Virus record (IMG/VR): IMGVR_UViG_3300027867_000006
Coordinates: 1 to 63,521 of that record
DNA: 63,521 bases
Origin: a virus
Strand: one strand, 5' to 3'
Shown here: positions 15,351 to 23,156 of the stretch, piece after piece
Position numbering within the stretch: position 1 is the first letter of the stretch
How the letters are laid out: every line of letters begins with the position of its first letter
The notes under the pieces: model-generated
What the model was told of the DNA's origin: nothing
Databases searched by the model: none
The model's input: the letters and a program-made list of their open reading frames with translations, nothing else
Program-made: the position numbers and the translations under genes

Positions 15351-16152
15351 AAAGAAGGCCAGCAACAAGCCCCCGATCGAATTCACCGCAGTCGATCAGG
15401 TCCCGGAGGTCGTGGCCTGTCTGGCCTGGGGACGCTCGGGGACGGGGAAGACCACGTTCGCTTCGACGTTCCCGAAGCCGATGCTGTTTCTGGACGTGCG
15501 CGAGAAGGGTACCTCCTCTATCTCGAACGTCAAGGGCATCAAGGTCGGTCGAATCACGGAGTGGGACGAACTCGAACAGGTCTTCTGGTACCTGAAGAAG
15601 GGCGAGCACGAGTTCAAGACCGTGGTGATCGATCAGATCACGACGCTCCAGGATCTCGCGATGTCCAAAGCGAAGAAGGACGAAGGCAAGGAAGACAGCG
15701 ACGCTTCCTCGAAGCGGATCTTCGGTCTGACCGGCGGTCTGATGAAGACCTGGCTACTGAACTTCCGGGACCTGACCGAAGAAGGAATCCACGTCATCTT
15801 CATTGCGCATGATCGAACCACGCGCCCAGCGGATGACGCTAGCGGAGATGACCAGCTCGAGCCGGAAGTCGGGCCTCAGGTCATGCCGAGCGTCGCGTCG
15901 TTTCTCAACGGATGCGTCGGAATCATCGGCAACACGTTCATTCGAGAGAACTTCACAGTCGAGAACAAGCGCCGCGTGCGCCATGTCGAGTACGGCATGC
16001 GTCTCGGCCCGCACGCTTACTACACTACGAAGGTCCGGAGTCCGGTTGGAATAGCGGCCCCCGAATCGATCGTGGACCCCACATACGATAAGCTGGTGGC
16101 GATCGTCCGGGGGGACTATTCCGAAACCGCCACCGCCAAGAAGAGGAAATAG
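15337..16152 (+). CDS. Sak4-like RecA-fold ATPase (AAA_24), recombination
   Basis: 271 residues. Walker A GRSGTGKTT at 32-40, Walker B-like TVVIDQ at 95-100, and an IFIAHD segment typical of the AAA_24/Sak4 group. These phage ATPases assist single-strand annealing with a cognate SSB. The neighbours (nuclease upstream, DUF669/SSB-like protein downstream) complete a standard phage recombination set. Confidence 0.85.
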   Translation: MPAIRKKASNKPPIEFTAVDQVPEVVACLAWGRSGTGKTTFASTFPKPMLFLDVREKGTSSISNVKGIKVGRITEWDELEQVFWYLKKGEHEFKTVVIDQITTLQDLAMSKAKKDEGKEDSDASSKRIFGLTGGLMKTWLLNFRDLTEEGIHVIFIAHDRTTRPADDASGDDQLEPEVGPQVMPSVASFLNGCVGIIGNTFIRENFTVENKRRVRHVEYGMRLGPHAYYTTKVRSPVGIAAPESIVDPTYDKLVAIVRGDYSETATAKKRK

Positions 16153-16154
16153 CC

Positions 16155-16769
16155 ATGAAGAAGGGAAAGTCCGTGAAGGTTGACTTCACTGGCGTCGATG
16201 TCACCGGCGGCGGCAAGCTGCTGCCGGAGGGACCGATCCAGCTGGAGCTGAAGGAAATCGAAGAGAAAGAAGGCGAAGACAGCGGCAAGCCGTACCTGGA
16301 AGGCCGCTTCGAAGTCGCCGAGCCGGGCGAGAACGAAGGCGTCACGGTGTACGACAACTTCTCGCTGCAGCCGAAGGCGCTGTGGAAGCTGCGCTCGGTG
16401 ATGGAAGCCGGCGGCATCCAGACGGTGGACGGCCCGATGTCCATCGATCTGGACGAGCTCGTTGGAATCGTCGTGGTGGGAGACATCATCCACGAGGAAT
16501 ACAAGGGCAAGCAGAAGAACCGCGTCAACGGGTATTCGTCCGTGGACGGGGGCAGCACTGCGACTGAAGAATCGACGCCGGCGAAGCGCAAGCGCCCGGC
16601 GCGTGGTGGCGACGATGAGCCGACGTGGAAGCTGAAACAGGCGGTGACGTTCAAAGACGGCAAGAAAACCCTGTCGGGCGTCATCACCGAACTCAACGGC
16701 GAGAAGGTGACCGTCAAGGTAAACAAAGACGAGTATGAAATGGAGACCAGCGACCTGACGGCCGCCTGA
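16155..16769 (+). CDS. DUF669-like / SSB-like recombination partner
   Basis: 204 residues. The N-terminal 135 (LPEGPIQLELKEIEEKEG, SGKPYLEGRFEV, YDNFSLQPKALWKLRSVMEA) match phage DUF669-type proteins, which sit beside Sak4 ATPases and probably bind single-stranded DNA. A Lys/Arg linker (about 140-158) leads to a small C-terminal beta domain (WKLKQAVTFKDGKKTLSGVI) resembling a KOW/SH3 fold. It is the last gene before the terminator at 16793. Confidence 0.75.
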   Translation: MKKGKSVKVDFTGVDVTGGGKLLPEGPIQLELKEIEEKEGEDSGKPYLEGRFEVAEPGENEGVTVYDNFSLQPKALWKLRSVMEAGGIQTVDGPMSIDLDELVGIVVVGDIIHEEYKGKQKNRVNGYSSVDGGSTATEESTPAKRKRPARGGDDEPTWKLKQAVTFKDGKKTLSGVITELNGEKVTVKVNKDEYEMETSDLTAA

Positions 16770-16792
16770 TCGAGTTTCGACCGTAAGAATTC

Positions 16793-16817
16793 GACCCGCT
16801 TCGGCGGGTCTTTTTTT
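16793..16817 (+). terminator. Rho-independent terminator
   Basis: A 7-bp stem GACCCGC/GCGGGTC with a TTCG loop (16793-16810) followed directly by seven T. It ends the long rightward operon after the DUF669-like gene and insulates it from the homing endonuclease gene. Confidence 0.93.
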
Positions 16818-16825
16818 GATATAAT
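16817..16825 (+). promoter_or_regulatory. Extended -10 promoter for the homing endonuclease gene
   Basis: TGATATAAT gives an extended -10 (TGn then TATAAT at 16820-16825), placed immediately after the terminator T-run. No -35 is needed or seen. Predicted start of transcription is about 16832, exactly at the GTG of the next gene, so the message may be leaderless. Confidence 0.55.
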
Positions 16826-16831
16826 TTCAAT

Positions 16832-17368
16832 GTGTCTAAGGTCAATTCCAACCGAGTTGGTACTCTCTACTCGATGATCTCACCGAGTGGAAAGACTTAC
16901 ATTGGGATCACGGTTCAAAGTCTTGCTCGTCGAATAAGTGGCCACCTCAGATGTGCCGTTCATCATTACAGTTCCAGACCACTTTCTAGAGCTATTCGAA
17001 AGTACGGCATCAAGAGCTTCGAGCTTAAAGCTCTAGCAATTGGTCAGTGGGACTATCTAGTTTTACTTGAGATCCGAGCCATCGATCGGTTTAACAGCCG
17101 AGCTCCGGAGGGCTATAACTCAACCGATGGAGGAGAAGGAATGTTGGGTTATAACCCCACAGCTGAAACTCGAGAGCGACTTTCCCGTTCAAATAGCGGA
17201 AAGACCCATTCGATTCGAACTCGTAAGAAAATCTCAATGGCGAATCGAGGGAGAACTCCCTCAATCGAGACGCGACAGCGACTATCAGTCGCTCACCAAG
17301 GACATCGACATTCGCTCGAGACACGTCGAAAGATCTCTATCTCAGCCAAAGCTCGATTCTCGGGGTAA
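16832..17368 (+). CDS. GIY-YIG homing endonuclease with NUMOD3 repeats
   Basis: 178 residues. The nuclease domain starts with TLYSMISPSGKTYIGIT (11-27), the GIY-YIG pattern. The C-terminal part carries three NUMOD3-type DNA-binding repeats (SGKTHSIRTRKKIS, RGRTPSIETRQRLS, GHRHSLETRRKIS). It has no ribosome site; GTG 16832 lies at the predicted transcript start. AT-richer than neighbours and flanked by its own promoter, it looks like a free-standing mobile gene that cuts a related phage lacking it. Confidence 0.88.
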   Translation: MSKVNSNRVGTLYSMISPSGKTYIGITVQSLARRISGHLRCAVHHYSSRPLSRAIRKYGIKSFELKALAIGQWDYLVLLEIRAIDRFNSRAPEGYNSTDGGEGMLGYNPTAETRERLSRSNSGKTHSIRTRKKISMANRGRTPSIETRQRLSVAHQGHRHSLETRRKISISAKARFSG

Positions 17369-17911
17369 AACTCACGTAACTCATTGATTTATAAGTGTTA
17401 ATAATAAATGATCAACCATTTACTTTCTCAAGATTACCCCTTAGAATTCATAGTGTTAGGTGATTTACCAGTCGACGGGGACTGAGGGGCGCAACGCCCA
17501 AACCCGCGGGTCGTCCGGGAGCGCTGTCCTCCCGGGGTCGGGAGGATACCCCGATCGCGTCAGGCACCTCAGGGCATCCCCGCTCTCGCCGAAGCGCAGA
17601 ACCTGACCTATGTCCACGCCAGCTCGAAGTCGAAGTCTGGGGCATCCCGCGGGGCCGGTCCATCGTCTGATGGGCGTCCGGCACAGTCGCACCGCGCATC
17701 TCGCCGTTCGATCGAAAGCCTAAGTCAGTCGTGAACGACAATCAGATGATCGGCGCCTAACCAGCGCGGCAACAGAAAACGGTGCAGCTAACGTCTAGCA
17801 AGCGCGACGCTGCGAACACTCAAGGTAAAAAACGAATCGCAACAGTCTGCCCAGCTTCGGCTGGGCAGCATGATGCGATTGTCGCATCGTTCTCACTCAA
17901 GGAGAAACCAA
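17369..17911 (+). other. 543-bp structured non-coding region
   Basis: No convincing gene on either strand. The first 90 bases are AT-rich and include the motif at 17375-17410 that recurs at 21644. The rest is GC-rich and full of dyads: GGGCG-CAA-CGCCC (about 17488), CCTCCC-6-GGGAGG (about 17528), CTGCCCAGC-TTCG-GCTGGGCAG (17847-17868) and GATGCGA-TTG-TCGCATC (17872-17888). GGGCATCCC occurs twice. It could be a structured RNA, a degraded intron linked to the endonuclease, or an origin. Confidence 0.55.
17375..17410 (+). repeat. Dispersed AT-rich repeat, copy A
   Basis: This 36-base element starts CGTAACTCATTGATT and ends ATAATAAATG. It matches copy B at 21644-21675 (CGTAACTCGTTGATT ... ATAATAAATG) with a four-base length difference. 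It lies directly after the homing endonuclease. Unlike copy B it lacks the matching inverted arm. Confidence 0.6.
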
Positions 17912-18469
17912 GTGAAATTCAGTAAAGATGAACTGAGGTTGGTCGCAAGATCGAAGGGCTGGACAGGTGGCCGCGCGTCGAAGGACGACGTCCTCACCTG
18001 GTTGAATCAACGTGGCGTGCAGTTCCAGGACATCGCGAAAATCGTTGGCGACATGCGCCGTTCGGCGCGTGGCGTCGCGCCGTCGACTGCGCCGGCAGTC
18101 GCAGTACCGGCAGGCCTGTCGAAGACGGAAGTCGAGCAGATGATCGCTGAGAAGTTCTCGCCGGCCGCGGCGCTCGACATGAAGGAGGTACGTCGCATCA
18201 TCGCCGAGGCGGTCGCGAAGCAGCAGCCCGCCCGGGTCGTGGTCGATGGAACGAGCAAGCCCATCCTCCTGAAGGAACGCACGCATCCCCTGTTCGAGAA
18301 GGTCTTGCGCTGCGTGCGCGCTGGCATGAACGTCCTCCTGGTCGGCCCCGCTGGCTGCGGCTCAGCTGGCAGGTACGCCCGGTCTCGAGCGTGTCGCCAA
18401 GCTGTTCGAGACCGCTCGATCGAACGGTCTCAGACGTGCTCAGATCGACATCGCTGTGATGCTGGGTGA
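17912..18469 (+). pseudogene. Truncated AAA+ (MoxR/CobS-like) ATPase, 5' fragment
   Basis: The GTG start is preceded by CACTCAAGGAGA. 185 residues: a Lys/Arg-rich start, a helical middle, then HPLFEKVLRCVRAGMNVLLVG and PAGCG, the beginning of a MoxR/CobS-type Walker A. Right after GPAGCG, where KT should follow, the reading becomes an unrelated Arg-rich tail. Walker B and sensors are missing. The gene looks cut by an internal deletion, near a short GCTGGC homology (about 18348 and 18365). Its 3' half continues in another frame (next entry). Confidence 0.7.
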
Positions 18470-18827
18470 GGACATCGTGCCGCTTCAGCTGAAGCCCGCC
18501 AAGAACGACGGGAAGAATCCTGGAGCGATCTACGTCAAGTGCGGTGGCACCGACGCCTACTTCGGGAAGATCCTGAAGGATGGGACCTTCCTGAAGTCGG
18601 GCGATTGCGGGCCAGACGAGCTCGCGGCACTCACGCTGTTCGCCAATGATCCAGTCGGCGTCTCGAGGGCGTCGGGCAAGCTGACTTCGAACTGCTGCTT
18701 CTGCCGGCAGAGATTGACCACGGAGGAATCCGTGGCGGTGGGATACGGTCCGACCTGCGCTGAGCATTACGGCCTGCCCTGGGGCGATGACCTTGTGGAG
18801 ACGCGGAACATTCCGCTGCCGCCATGA
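18456..18827 (+). CDS. DUF6011-like protein / 3' fragment of the AAA+ gene
   Basis: 123 residues. GKLTSNCCFCRQRLTTEESV and VGYGPTCAEHYGLPWG form the CxxC...C zinc signature of DUF6011-like domains, often found at the end of phage AAA+ proteins. The open frame extends upstream to about 18360 without a start (LAGTPGLERVAKLFETA), consistent with it being the C-terminal piece of the broken ATPase. GTG 18456 or ATG 18459 could restart translation. ATGA overlap with the next gene. Confidence 0.65.
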   Translation: MMLGEDIVPLQLKPAKNDGKNPGAIYVKCGGTDAYFGKILKDGTFLKSGDCGPDELAALTLFANDPVGVSRASGKLTSNCCFCRQRLTTEESVAVGYGPTCAEHYGLPWGDDLVETRNIPLPP

Positions 18828-19213
18828 AATGGGACAGCCCCGCGACGCAGATGTTGGCGGAGTCGCTCGCCACAGCCTTCGGTGTTCCTATCGATCAGAT
18901 CGAAGCGTATGTTGAAGCGCGACGCGAGAAGGCGCGTCAGCGTTTCGAGCGGCATCAGCGGAAGTGGGGCGCGGCGCTAGCCGCCCTCACAGACGTTCAG
19001 GCCGTTCTGGTATCGCAGGCTGAAGCCGATGGGCACTCGATCAACAAGCTGTATACTAATCGAGCGTCTCGGCGAACAGCTGTGATGATGGTGAAGTATC
19101 CCGTGTGGGACAATCGCAAACACCGCATGGGCACGAAGCTGTTGATGGTGTATCCGGATGGATCGAGGTCCACCACGATGGAGAAGTCAATTTCAATTAA
19201 GCAGTCGTTCTAA
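18824..19213 (+). CDS. Hypothetical protein (129 aa)
   Basis: Starts MKWDSPATQMLAESLATAFG in an ATGA overlap. The first 70 residues are helical and charged (EARREKARQRFERHQRKWG). The end is beta-like and basic (VWDNRKHRMGTKLLMVYPDG). No family recognised. Function unknown. Confidence 0.65.
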   Translation: MKWDSPATQMLAESLATAFGVPIDQIEAYVEARREKARQRFERHQRKWGAALAALTDVQAVLVSQAEADGHSINKLYTNRASRRTAVMMVKYPVWDNRKHRMGTKLLMVYPDGSRSTTMEKSISIKQSF

Positions 19214-19242
19214 ACCGTAGTCAACCCAAGGAGAGCAGCAAA

Positions 19243-19422
19243 ATGGAAAACATCAAGTGCACGGTGAAAGCAAACGTCCTCACGATCGAGGTCAAGCTGG
19301 ACGTGAAGGGAACCGAGTCGAAGAGCGGCAAGTCGATGGTACTCGCTTCGACCAAAGGGAACGTCGATGTCCCCGGCGCCGCGGGCGTGAAGTTCGGCCT
19401 CAACATCTACAAGAAGAAGTAG
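19243..19422 (+). CDS. Small beta-rich protein (59 aa)
   Basis: Reads MENIKCTVKANVLTIEVKLD onward and ends NIYKKK. AAGGAG lies ten bases before the ATG. Alternating Val/Ile/Leu with Lys suggests a small beta barrel or a DNA-mimic/nucleic-acid-binding fold. It was checked codon by codon (60 codons to TAG 19420-19422). Function unknown. Confidence 0.7.
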   Translation: MENIKCTVKANVLTIEVKLDVKGTESKSGKSMVLASTKGNVDVPGAAGVKFGLNIYKKK

Positions 19423-19471
19423 CGACAACTCCCGGCCGCCGCAAGGCGGCTGGGAACTCAAGGAGACTCGA

Positions 19472-19609
19472 ATGAACAAGTACTTCGTAAAGTACCAGAC
19501 CTGGGGAGTGAACATCATCCACTGGTTCCCGGATGCGATCAAGCGTGACGCCTACGCGGCCGCCCTGGTGATGAAAGCGACCGTAGTCGTCTGCGGGAGG
19601 CTTCCATGA
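19472..19609 (+). CDS. Very small protein (45 aa)
   Basis: Starts MNKYFVKYQTWGVNIIHWF after ACTCAAGGAGA, the same ribosome-site context as at 17894 and 20031. Its stop overlaps the next ATG (ATGA). Rich in aromatic residues. No similarity recognised. Confidence 0.55.
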   Translation: MNKYFVKYQTWGVNIIHWFPDAIKRDAYAAALVMKATVVVCGRLP

Positions 19610-20022
19610 AACGTCACAGAACCAAAGGAGTCGGCAAGATCAAAGGCACTCAGCGACAGGTCATGGTCAAGTTCGAAGGGAAAGGTCATGTCCTGACCTT
19701 CGTGCCCGACTACAAGCTCCACGGCGGCTGTGGAATCCATCATCTACCCGAGCCGTACACCGGACCGAGATCCCGAGTCGTCACCAAGGGCACGCGGCAG
19801 TTCGTCGTGACGCGCATGAATCGATCTCCCACAGGCTCGGCCCACGGAAGTTTCCAGATCGAGGAGCAAGTCGGCGAGAAGTTCATCGTCCGAGGCTTTC
19901 ATTGCAGCTGGCCGGACGAGGACACCTGCCTCAAGATCGCCCGCGATGACGAGCAGCATCGTCGGATCGGATACCACCCGCGTCTGTTCGCACGCTCAAA
20001 GCGCGTGTCGGAGAACGGGTAA
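19606..20022 (+). CDS. Hypothetical basic protein (138 aa)
   Basis: Starts MKRHRTKGVGKIKGTQ and is strongly basic throughout. The segment FHCSWPDEDTCLKIARDDEQHR near residues 98-119 is the only acidic stretch. A beta-rich core with many Gly and Val is likely. No family recognised; nucleic-acid binding is possible from charge. Confidence 0.65.
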   Translation: MKRHRTKGVGKIKGTQRQVMVKFEGKGHVLTFVPDYKLHGGCGIHHLPEPYTGPRSRVVTKGTRQFVVTRMNRSPTGSAHGSFQIEEQVGEKFIVRGFHCSWPDEDTCLKIARDDEQHRRIGYHPRLFARSKRVSENG

Positions 20023-20047
20023 ATCGTAGTCACTCAAGGAGAGAACC

Positions 20048-20695
20048 ATGTCCGTGAAGAAAAAACCCAGCGTCAAGAAAGGAATGACCAAGCGCTCTGC
20101 GCCTCGCAACGCTGAGGAGATTGTGTCCGCAGTCCGCTCGAAACAGATCGTCTTGATGGTGGACGTGAAGAAGATCGTCGGACCGATCCCTCTCAAGATC
20201 GAACCCGAAGTGAAAGCGGTCGAGCCCCCTCTGCTGGAAGGCCTAGCCGAGTTCGCTGTGAAGGACACAGCGTACAAGCTGGTCGGGATGATCGATCCGA
20301 GCCAGGAGCCGACGATCGAACAGCGCCGTGCAATAGCGCGTCGCCTGATCGACATCGGTCCGAAGCTGCCGCAGTACATCCAGGGCGCCGCGATGCCCGC
20401 GCACATGTTCCACTCGAGCGCGATGGGACGCACCAAGACGAAGGAAGGTGGCGAAGGTGACGCCACGAGTTCGACGCCACGCGCCGCGAAGAAAGCGACA
20501 GCTGAAGGAATCCCGAACGGCGTGCCGCTGAAGAAGGTCTGCGCTCAAGCGAACGTGGACCCGAAGGTGGCGCGTCGCATCCTGAGGTCGAAGGGCAAGA
20601 AGCCCGCCGGCCGCTGGGAGTGGACGCCCGAAGACGTCCCCGCAGTCGTCGAGCTGCTGAAGATCGAAGCGGCCAAGCTGGAGAAGAAGCCATGA
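20048..20695 (+). CDS. Lys-rich protein with C-terminal putative DNA-binding domain (215 aa)
   Basis: The N-terminus is very basic (MSVKKKPSVKKGMTKRS). A middle domain (about 60-120) of unknown type is followed by a Lys/Ala linker. The last 55 residues contain LKKVCAQANVDPKVARRILR, then PAGRWEWTPEDV, a helix-turn-helix-like unit shared with the protein at 23153-23590. Preceded by CACTCAAGGAGA. It may coat or organise DNA or act as a regulator. Confidence 0.7.
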   Translation: MSVKKKPSVKKGMTKRSAPRNAEEIVSAVRSKQIVLMVDVKKIVGPIPLKIEPEVKAVEPPLLEGLAEFAVKDTAYKLVGMIDPSQEPTIEQRRAIARRLIDIGPKLPQYIQGAAMPAHMFHSSAMGRTKTKEGGEGDATSSTPRAAKKATAEGIPNGVPLKKVCAQANVDPKVARRILRSKGKKPAGRWEWTPEDVPAVVELLKIEAAKLEKKP

Positions 20696-20877
20696 ACAGA
20701 AAGACACGACGTGATCGAGAACGGACCTTTCCAAAGTGTCCTTGTGGTGCGACACTTGGATTGAGGATTCAGGAAGACGGAATGACCGTCTGTAGTCGAT
20801 GTGCAGAATTACTCGAAAAAATCAAAGACCAAGTTTGGGTTAGAGAACAACGTCTAGCGAAAGCGGGGGAATCATGA
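20692..20877 (+). CDS. Zinc-ribbon small protein (61 aa)
   Basis: Starts MNRKTRRDRERTFPKCPCG in an ATGA overlap with the previous stop. CPCGATLG and CSRCAELL form a CxCx...CxxC pair suggesting one zinc. The C-terminal helix is charged. Function unknown. Confidence 0.65.
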   Translation: MNRKTRRDRERTFPKCPCGATLGLRIQEDGMTVCSRCAELLEKIKDQVWVREQRLAKAGES

Positions 20878-21095
20878 GTCGAAAGACACTGGAGAAGAAG
20901 ATGATAGATAGTTCTCTCTTAACCGAAGCTCGTAAGAAGATTGAGGAGTTGCGAGAGCAGCGTGATCGAGCACTCCGTGCATTGTGGCGAATCGCTGAGA
21001 GCGTTGATGTGGTAACCGCTTCTCGAGCGTTCCCGAAGCGCCTGCGTCCAGGCATGGACGCGATCGCCCGGGAAGCGCGGGAGTACGCCAAATGA
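20874..21095 (+). CDS. Small coiled-coil protein (73 aa)
   Basis: ATGA overlaps on both sides. A charged helix (EARKKIEELREQRDRALRAL) forms the core and a second basic helix ends the protein. This pattern is common in small phage proteins. No function assigned. Confidence 0.6.
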   Translation: MSRKTLEKKMIDSSLLTEARKKIEELREQRDRALRALWRIAESVDVVTASRAFPKRLRPGMDAIAREAREYAK

Positions 21096-21364
21096 GCGCG
21101 AAGAAGATGATCGCACGCCGGATCGATCGAGCTGTGGAACGGGCCAACCGAAGAGCGAAGCGCGACGCGATCAAGAAAGTGCAAGCGGATCGCGGGCGCG
21201 CTCGACGTTTCCTGGCACAGCAGATGGGGGTGTTCATGCTCAACGAACTCGAGCACGTCGGATGCTTCTCGATCAAGGATTATGCGAATATCCGACCGAA
21301 GTCCGTGATCAATGCTTGGGTCAATGAGTTCGGGATCCGTCGTATCGAAGCTCGAAGGAAATGA
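21092..21364 (+). CDS. Basic helical protein (90 aa)
   Basis: Starts MSAKKMIARRIDRAVERANR. Arg/Lys-rich helices lead to a C-terminal motif FSIKDYANIRPKSVINAWV followed by EFGIRR, which may be a helix-turn-helix. Possible DNA-binding protein by charge and pattern. ATGA overlaps with its neighbours. Confidence 0.6.
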   Translation: MSAKKMIARRIDRAVERANRRAKRDAIKKVQADRGRARRFLAQQMGVFMLNELEHVGCFSIKDYANIRPKSVINAWVNEFGIRRIEARRK

Positions 21365-21636
21365 TGATGAAACTCAATCCGCGTTGGCGTCGTGTCCAAG
21401 ATGGAAAAAATCCGCCCATCGGTCGGCCCTGTATCGTAGCTAAGAGGAGAGAACCGAATGAGCACAACCCTGCCCACTTCACGATCGAGTTCGCACAGCG
21501 AGAGCCCGACTCGAATTCCGATCGCGGAGGAGCGTGGTCGTGGTCGTGTGCTGATGGTGAGATGGCAGGCTCTCAGTACTTCGACGCTTGGACTCTCGCC
21601 CCCCGAGTCGTCCAGGGCGAGGACCCTCAGATCTAA
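21361..21636 (+). CDS. Hypothetical protein, DUF551-like pattern (91 aa)
   Basis: Three ATG codons in a row (21361, 21364, 21367); the third is best spaced from AAGGA, the first gives an ATGA overlap. The sequence has short tryptophan motifs (NPRWRRV, WSWSCADGEM, FDAWTLAP) of the kind seen in small phage proteins that end in a W-x-P motif. Function unknown. Confidence 0.6.
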   Translation: MMMKLNPRWRRVQDGKNPPIGRPCIVAKRREPNEHNPAHFTIEFAQREPDSNSDRGGAWSWSCADGEMAGSQYFDAWTLAPRVVQGEDPQI

Positions 21637-21851
21637 GGCCCCTCGTAACTCGTTGATTATTAAGGATAATAAATGCTTGTAAATCAACGAGTTACGAGTG
21701 TCGAGCTTTCGACACTGAAGCGATTTGCGGCGGTGGGAGCTCGTTCGGGCATAGGGACAGGTCGAACCCTCGAAAACGCCGCAAATCACGCTCAAATCGC
21801 CTGGGTTCAGGCCTCGCGACCCCCTCGAAACATGCGCTTTTCGACCTCGAG
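21637..21851 (+). other. 215-bp intergenic region with multiple dyads
   Basis: No gene seen. It contains a perfect 17-bp inverted repeat (21642-21658 and 21682-21698), a hairpin GTGTCGA-4-TCGACAC (21698-21715), and an 11-bp inverted repeat GATTTGCGGCG/CGCCGCAAATC (21722-21732 and 21777-21787). It lies between a small-gene run and the helicase gene. It may hold a promoter, a terminator without T-run, or an origin; the sequence does not decide. Confidence 0.6.
21642..21698. repeat. 17-bp perfect inverted repeat carrying dispersed repeat copy B
   Basis: Left arm CTCGTAACTCGTTGATT (21642-21658), right arm its exact complement (21682-21698), loop 23 bases. The left arm and loop (21644-21675) match copy A at 17375-17410. 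The arms could form a cruciform or RNA hairpin, or be recombinase sites. Confidence 0.8.
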
Positions 21852-23156
21852 GTGCGCCTGGTGACGACACCCCCCCTCCTATCCCACCAGGTCGAGGCTC
21901 GCGATCGAGCCCTCAAGCACGATGGGTTCGCGCTGTTCATGGAGCAGCGGACGATGAAGACGCGAGTGTCCTACGAGGTGATCAAGGAGCGCTCCCCGAA
22001 GCGTCTGCTGATCGCGTGCCCGGAAATCGCTATCGCCGTGTGGGAAGCGCACAGGGAATGGGGCTACGGTCTGCCTGGCACTGAGGTTCGCATCATGACG
22101 TGGGACTCGCTGTGGTCGAACCGACGCCGGCTAAAGACGTGGTGTCCTGACTTCGTTGTGGCGGACGAGCTTCACTACGCGAAGAACCGCCACTCGAAAC
22201 GATCGAGGGTCATCCGCGCTTGCGGGCGTCGAGCGAAGTGGCGCTTGGGGCTGACGGGTACGCCACAGGAGACGGGTCTCGAGGACTACTGGGCGCAGAT
22301 GAACTTCGTTGACCCAGAGCTGTTTGGCGAGTGGAGTTTCTTCAAGGAGCGGTACCTGATCATGGGGGGCTTCAAAGGCAAGCAGATCGTCGGCTACCAG
22401 AACGAGGGGGAATTCACCAAGCTGCTGTACACCCGGGCCTTCCGCGTCGAGCTGGAAGAGATCAAGCCCCACAAGACGGACATCGCGCCACCGAACATCG
22501 TCCGCTTCGACCTCGAGGAGACTGACTCGACGTACCGAGCGATGGAAAAGGACTTCATGATCGCGCTCGAGGACCGGAAGATTAAAGCCCGAACGATCAG
22601 CGGCGAGTTCGTCTGGACCGAAAAGCGAATCACCGCACCACGTGCGATCACACTCGCTATGAAGCTCCACCAGCTGTCAGGCGGGTTCCTGATGGATGAG
22701 AACCGCCGACCCATCTGGTATGGCTACGAAAAGCTGACGTGGACAGGCGCACTCCTGCTCGAGCTAGGGCGCGTCCCCGTGGTGATCTTCGTTCGGTTCA
22801 TCCCTGAACTATATCGGCTCGGGCAGCTGTGCCGCGTGCTCGGCCGATCAGTGACGCTGGTATCCGGCAAGAACAAGTTCCGGGGGTTCGACACTGACGT
22901 CATCGTGGTGCAGATCCAGTCCGGCATCTCGATCGACCTATCACGCGCCGAGGAAGCGATCTTCCACTCGTGGACCTACAGCCACCTGACGCATGACCAG
23001 TCGAAATCACGCATTCTGTCTTACTGGGGCCTGCGGGCGAGGTATCACTATCTCGTAGCAAACGGCACCGTGGACGAAGATCTGCTCAAAGCGGTGATGG
23101 ACAAGGTTAGTTTTGCAAAACTTATTCTCAACAAGTATCGGAGAAAATACCAATGA
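21852..23156 (+). CDS. SNF2-type (superfamily 2) helicase
   Basis: 434 residues, GTG start. SF2 motifs: FALFMEQRTMKT (27-38, motif I), VVADELHYAKN (102-112, motif II as DELH), LGLTGTP (132-138, motif III). The C-terminal half (VIFVRFIPELYRLGQL, IVVQIQSGISIDLSRAEEA, THDQSKSRILSYWG) parallels SNF2 motifs IV-VI. Motif I has Met where GKT needs Gly, which may weaken ATP binding. Phage proteins of this type remodel replication forks. Its end overlaps the next gene by four bases. Confidence 0.83.
   Translation: MRLVTTPPLLSHQVEARDRALKHDGFALFMEQRTMKTRVSYEVIKERSPKRLLIACPEIAIAVWEAHREWGYGLPGTEVRIMTWDSLWSNRRRLKTWCPDFVVADELHYAKNRHSKRSRVIRACGRRAKWRLGLTGTPQETGLEDYWAQMNFVDPELFGEWSFFKERYLIMGGFKGKQIVGYQNEGEFTKLLYTRAFRVELEEIKPHKTDIAPPNIVRFDLEETDSTYRAMEKDFMIALEDRKIKARTISGEFVWTEKRITAPRAITLAMKLHQLSGGFLMDENRRPIWYGYEKLTWTGALLLELGRVPVVIFVRFIPELYRLGQLCRVLGRSVTLVSGKNKFRGFDTDVIVVQIQSGISIDLSRAEEAIFHSWTYSHLTHDQSKSRILSYWGLRARYHYLVANGTVDEDLLKAVMDKVSFAKLILNKYRRKYQ

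Noticed and set aside
17448-17741. 97-residue minus-strand ORF in the non-coding region
   Set aside because: Arg/Gly/Pro-rich, no ribosome site, and it runs over strong hairpins; more likely chance in GC-rich DNA.
17369-17911. Group I intron around the GIY-YIG gene
   Set aside because: I could not find convincing core P/Q/R/S elements, and the genes on both sides have their own starts and stops, so no split exon is seen.
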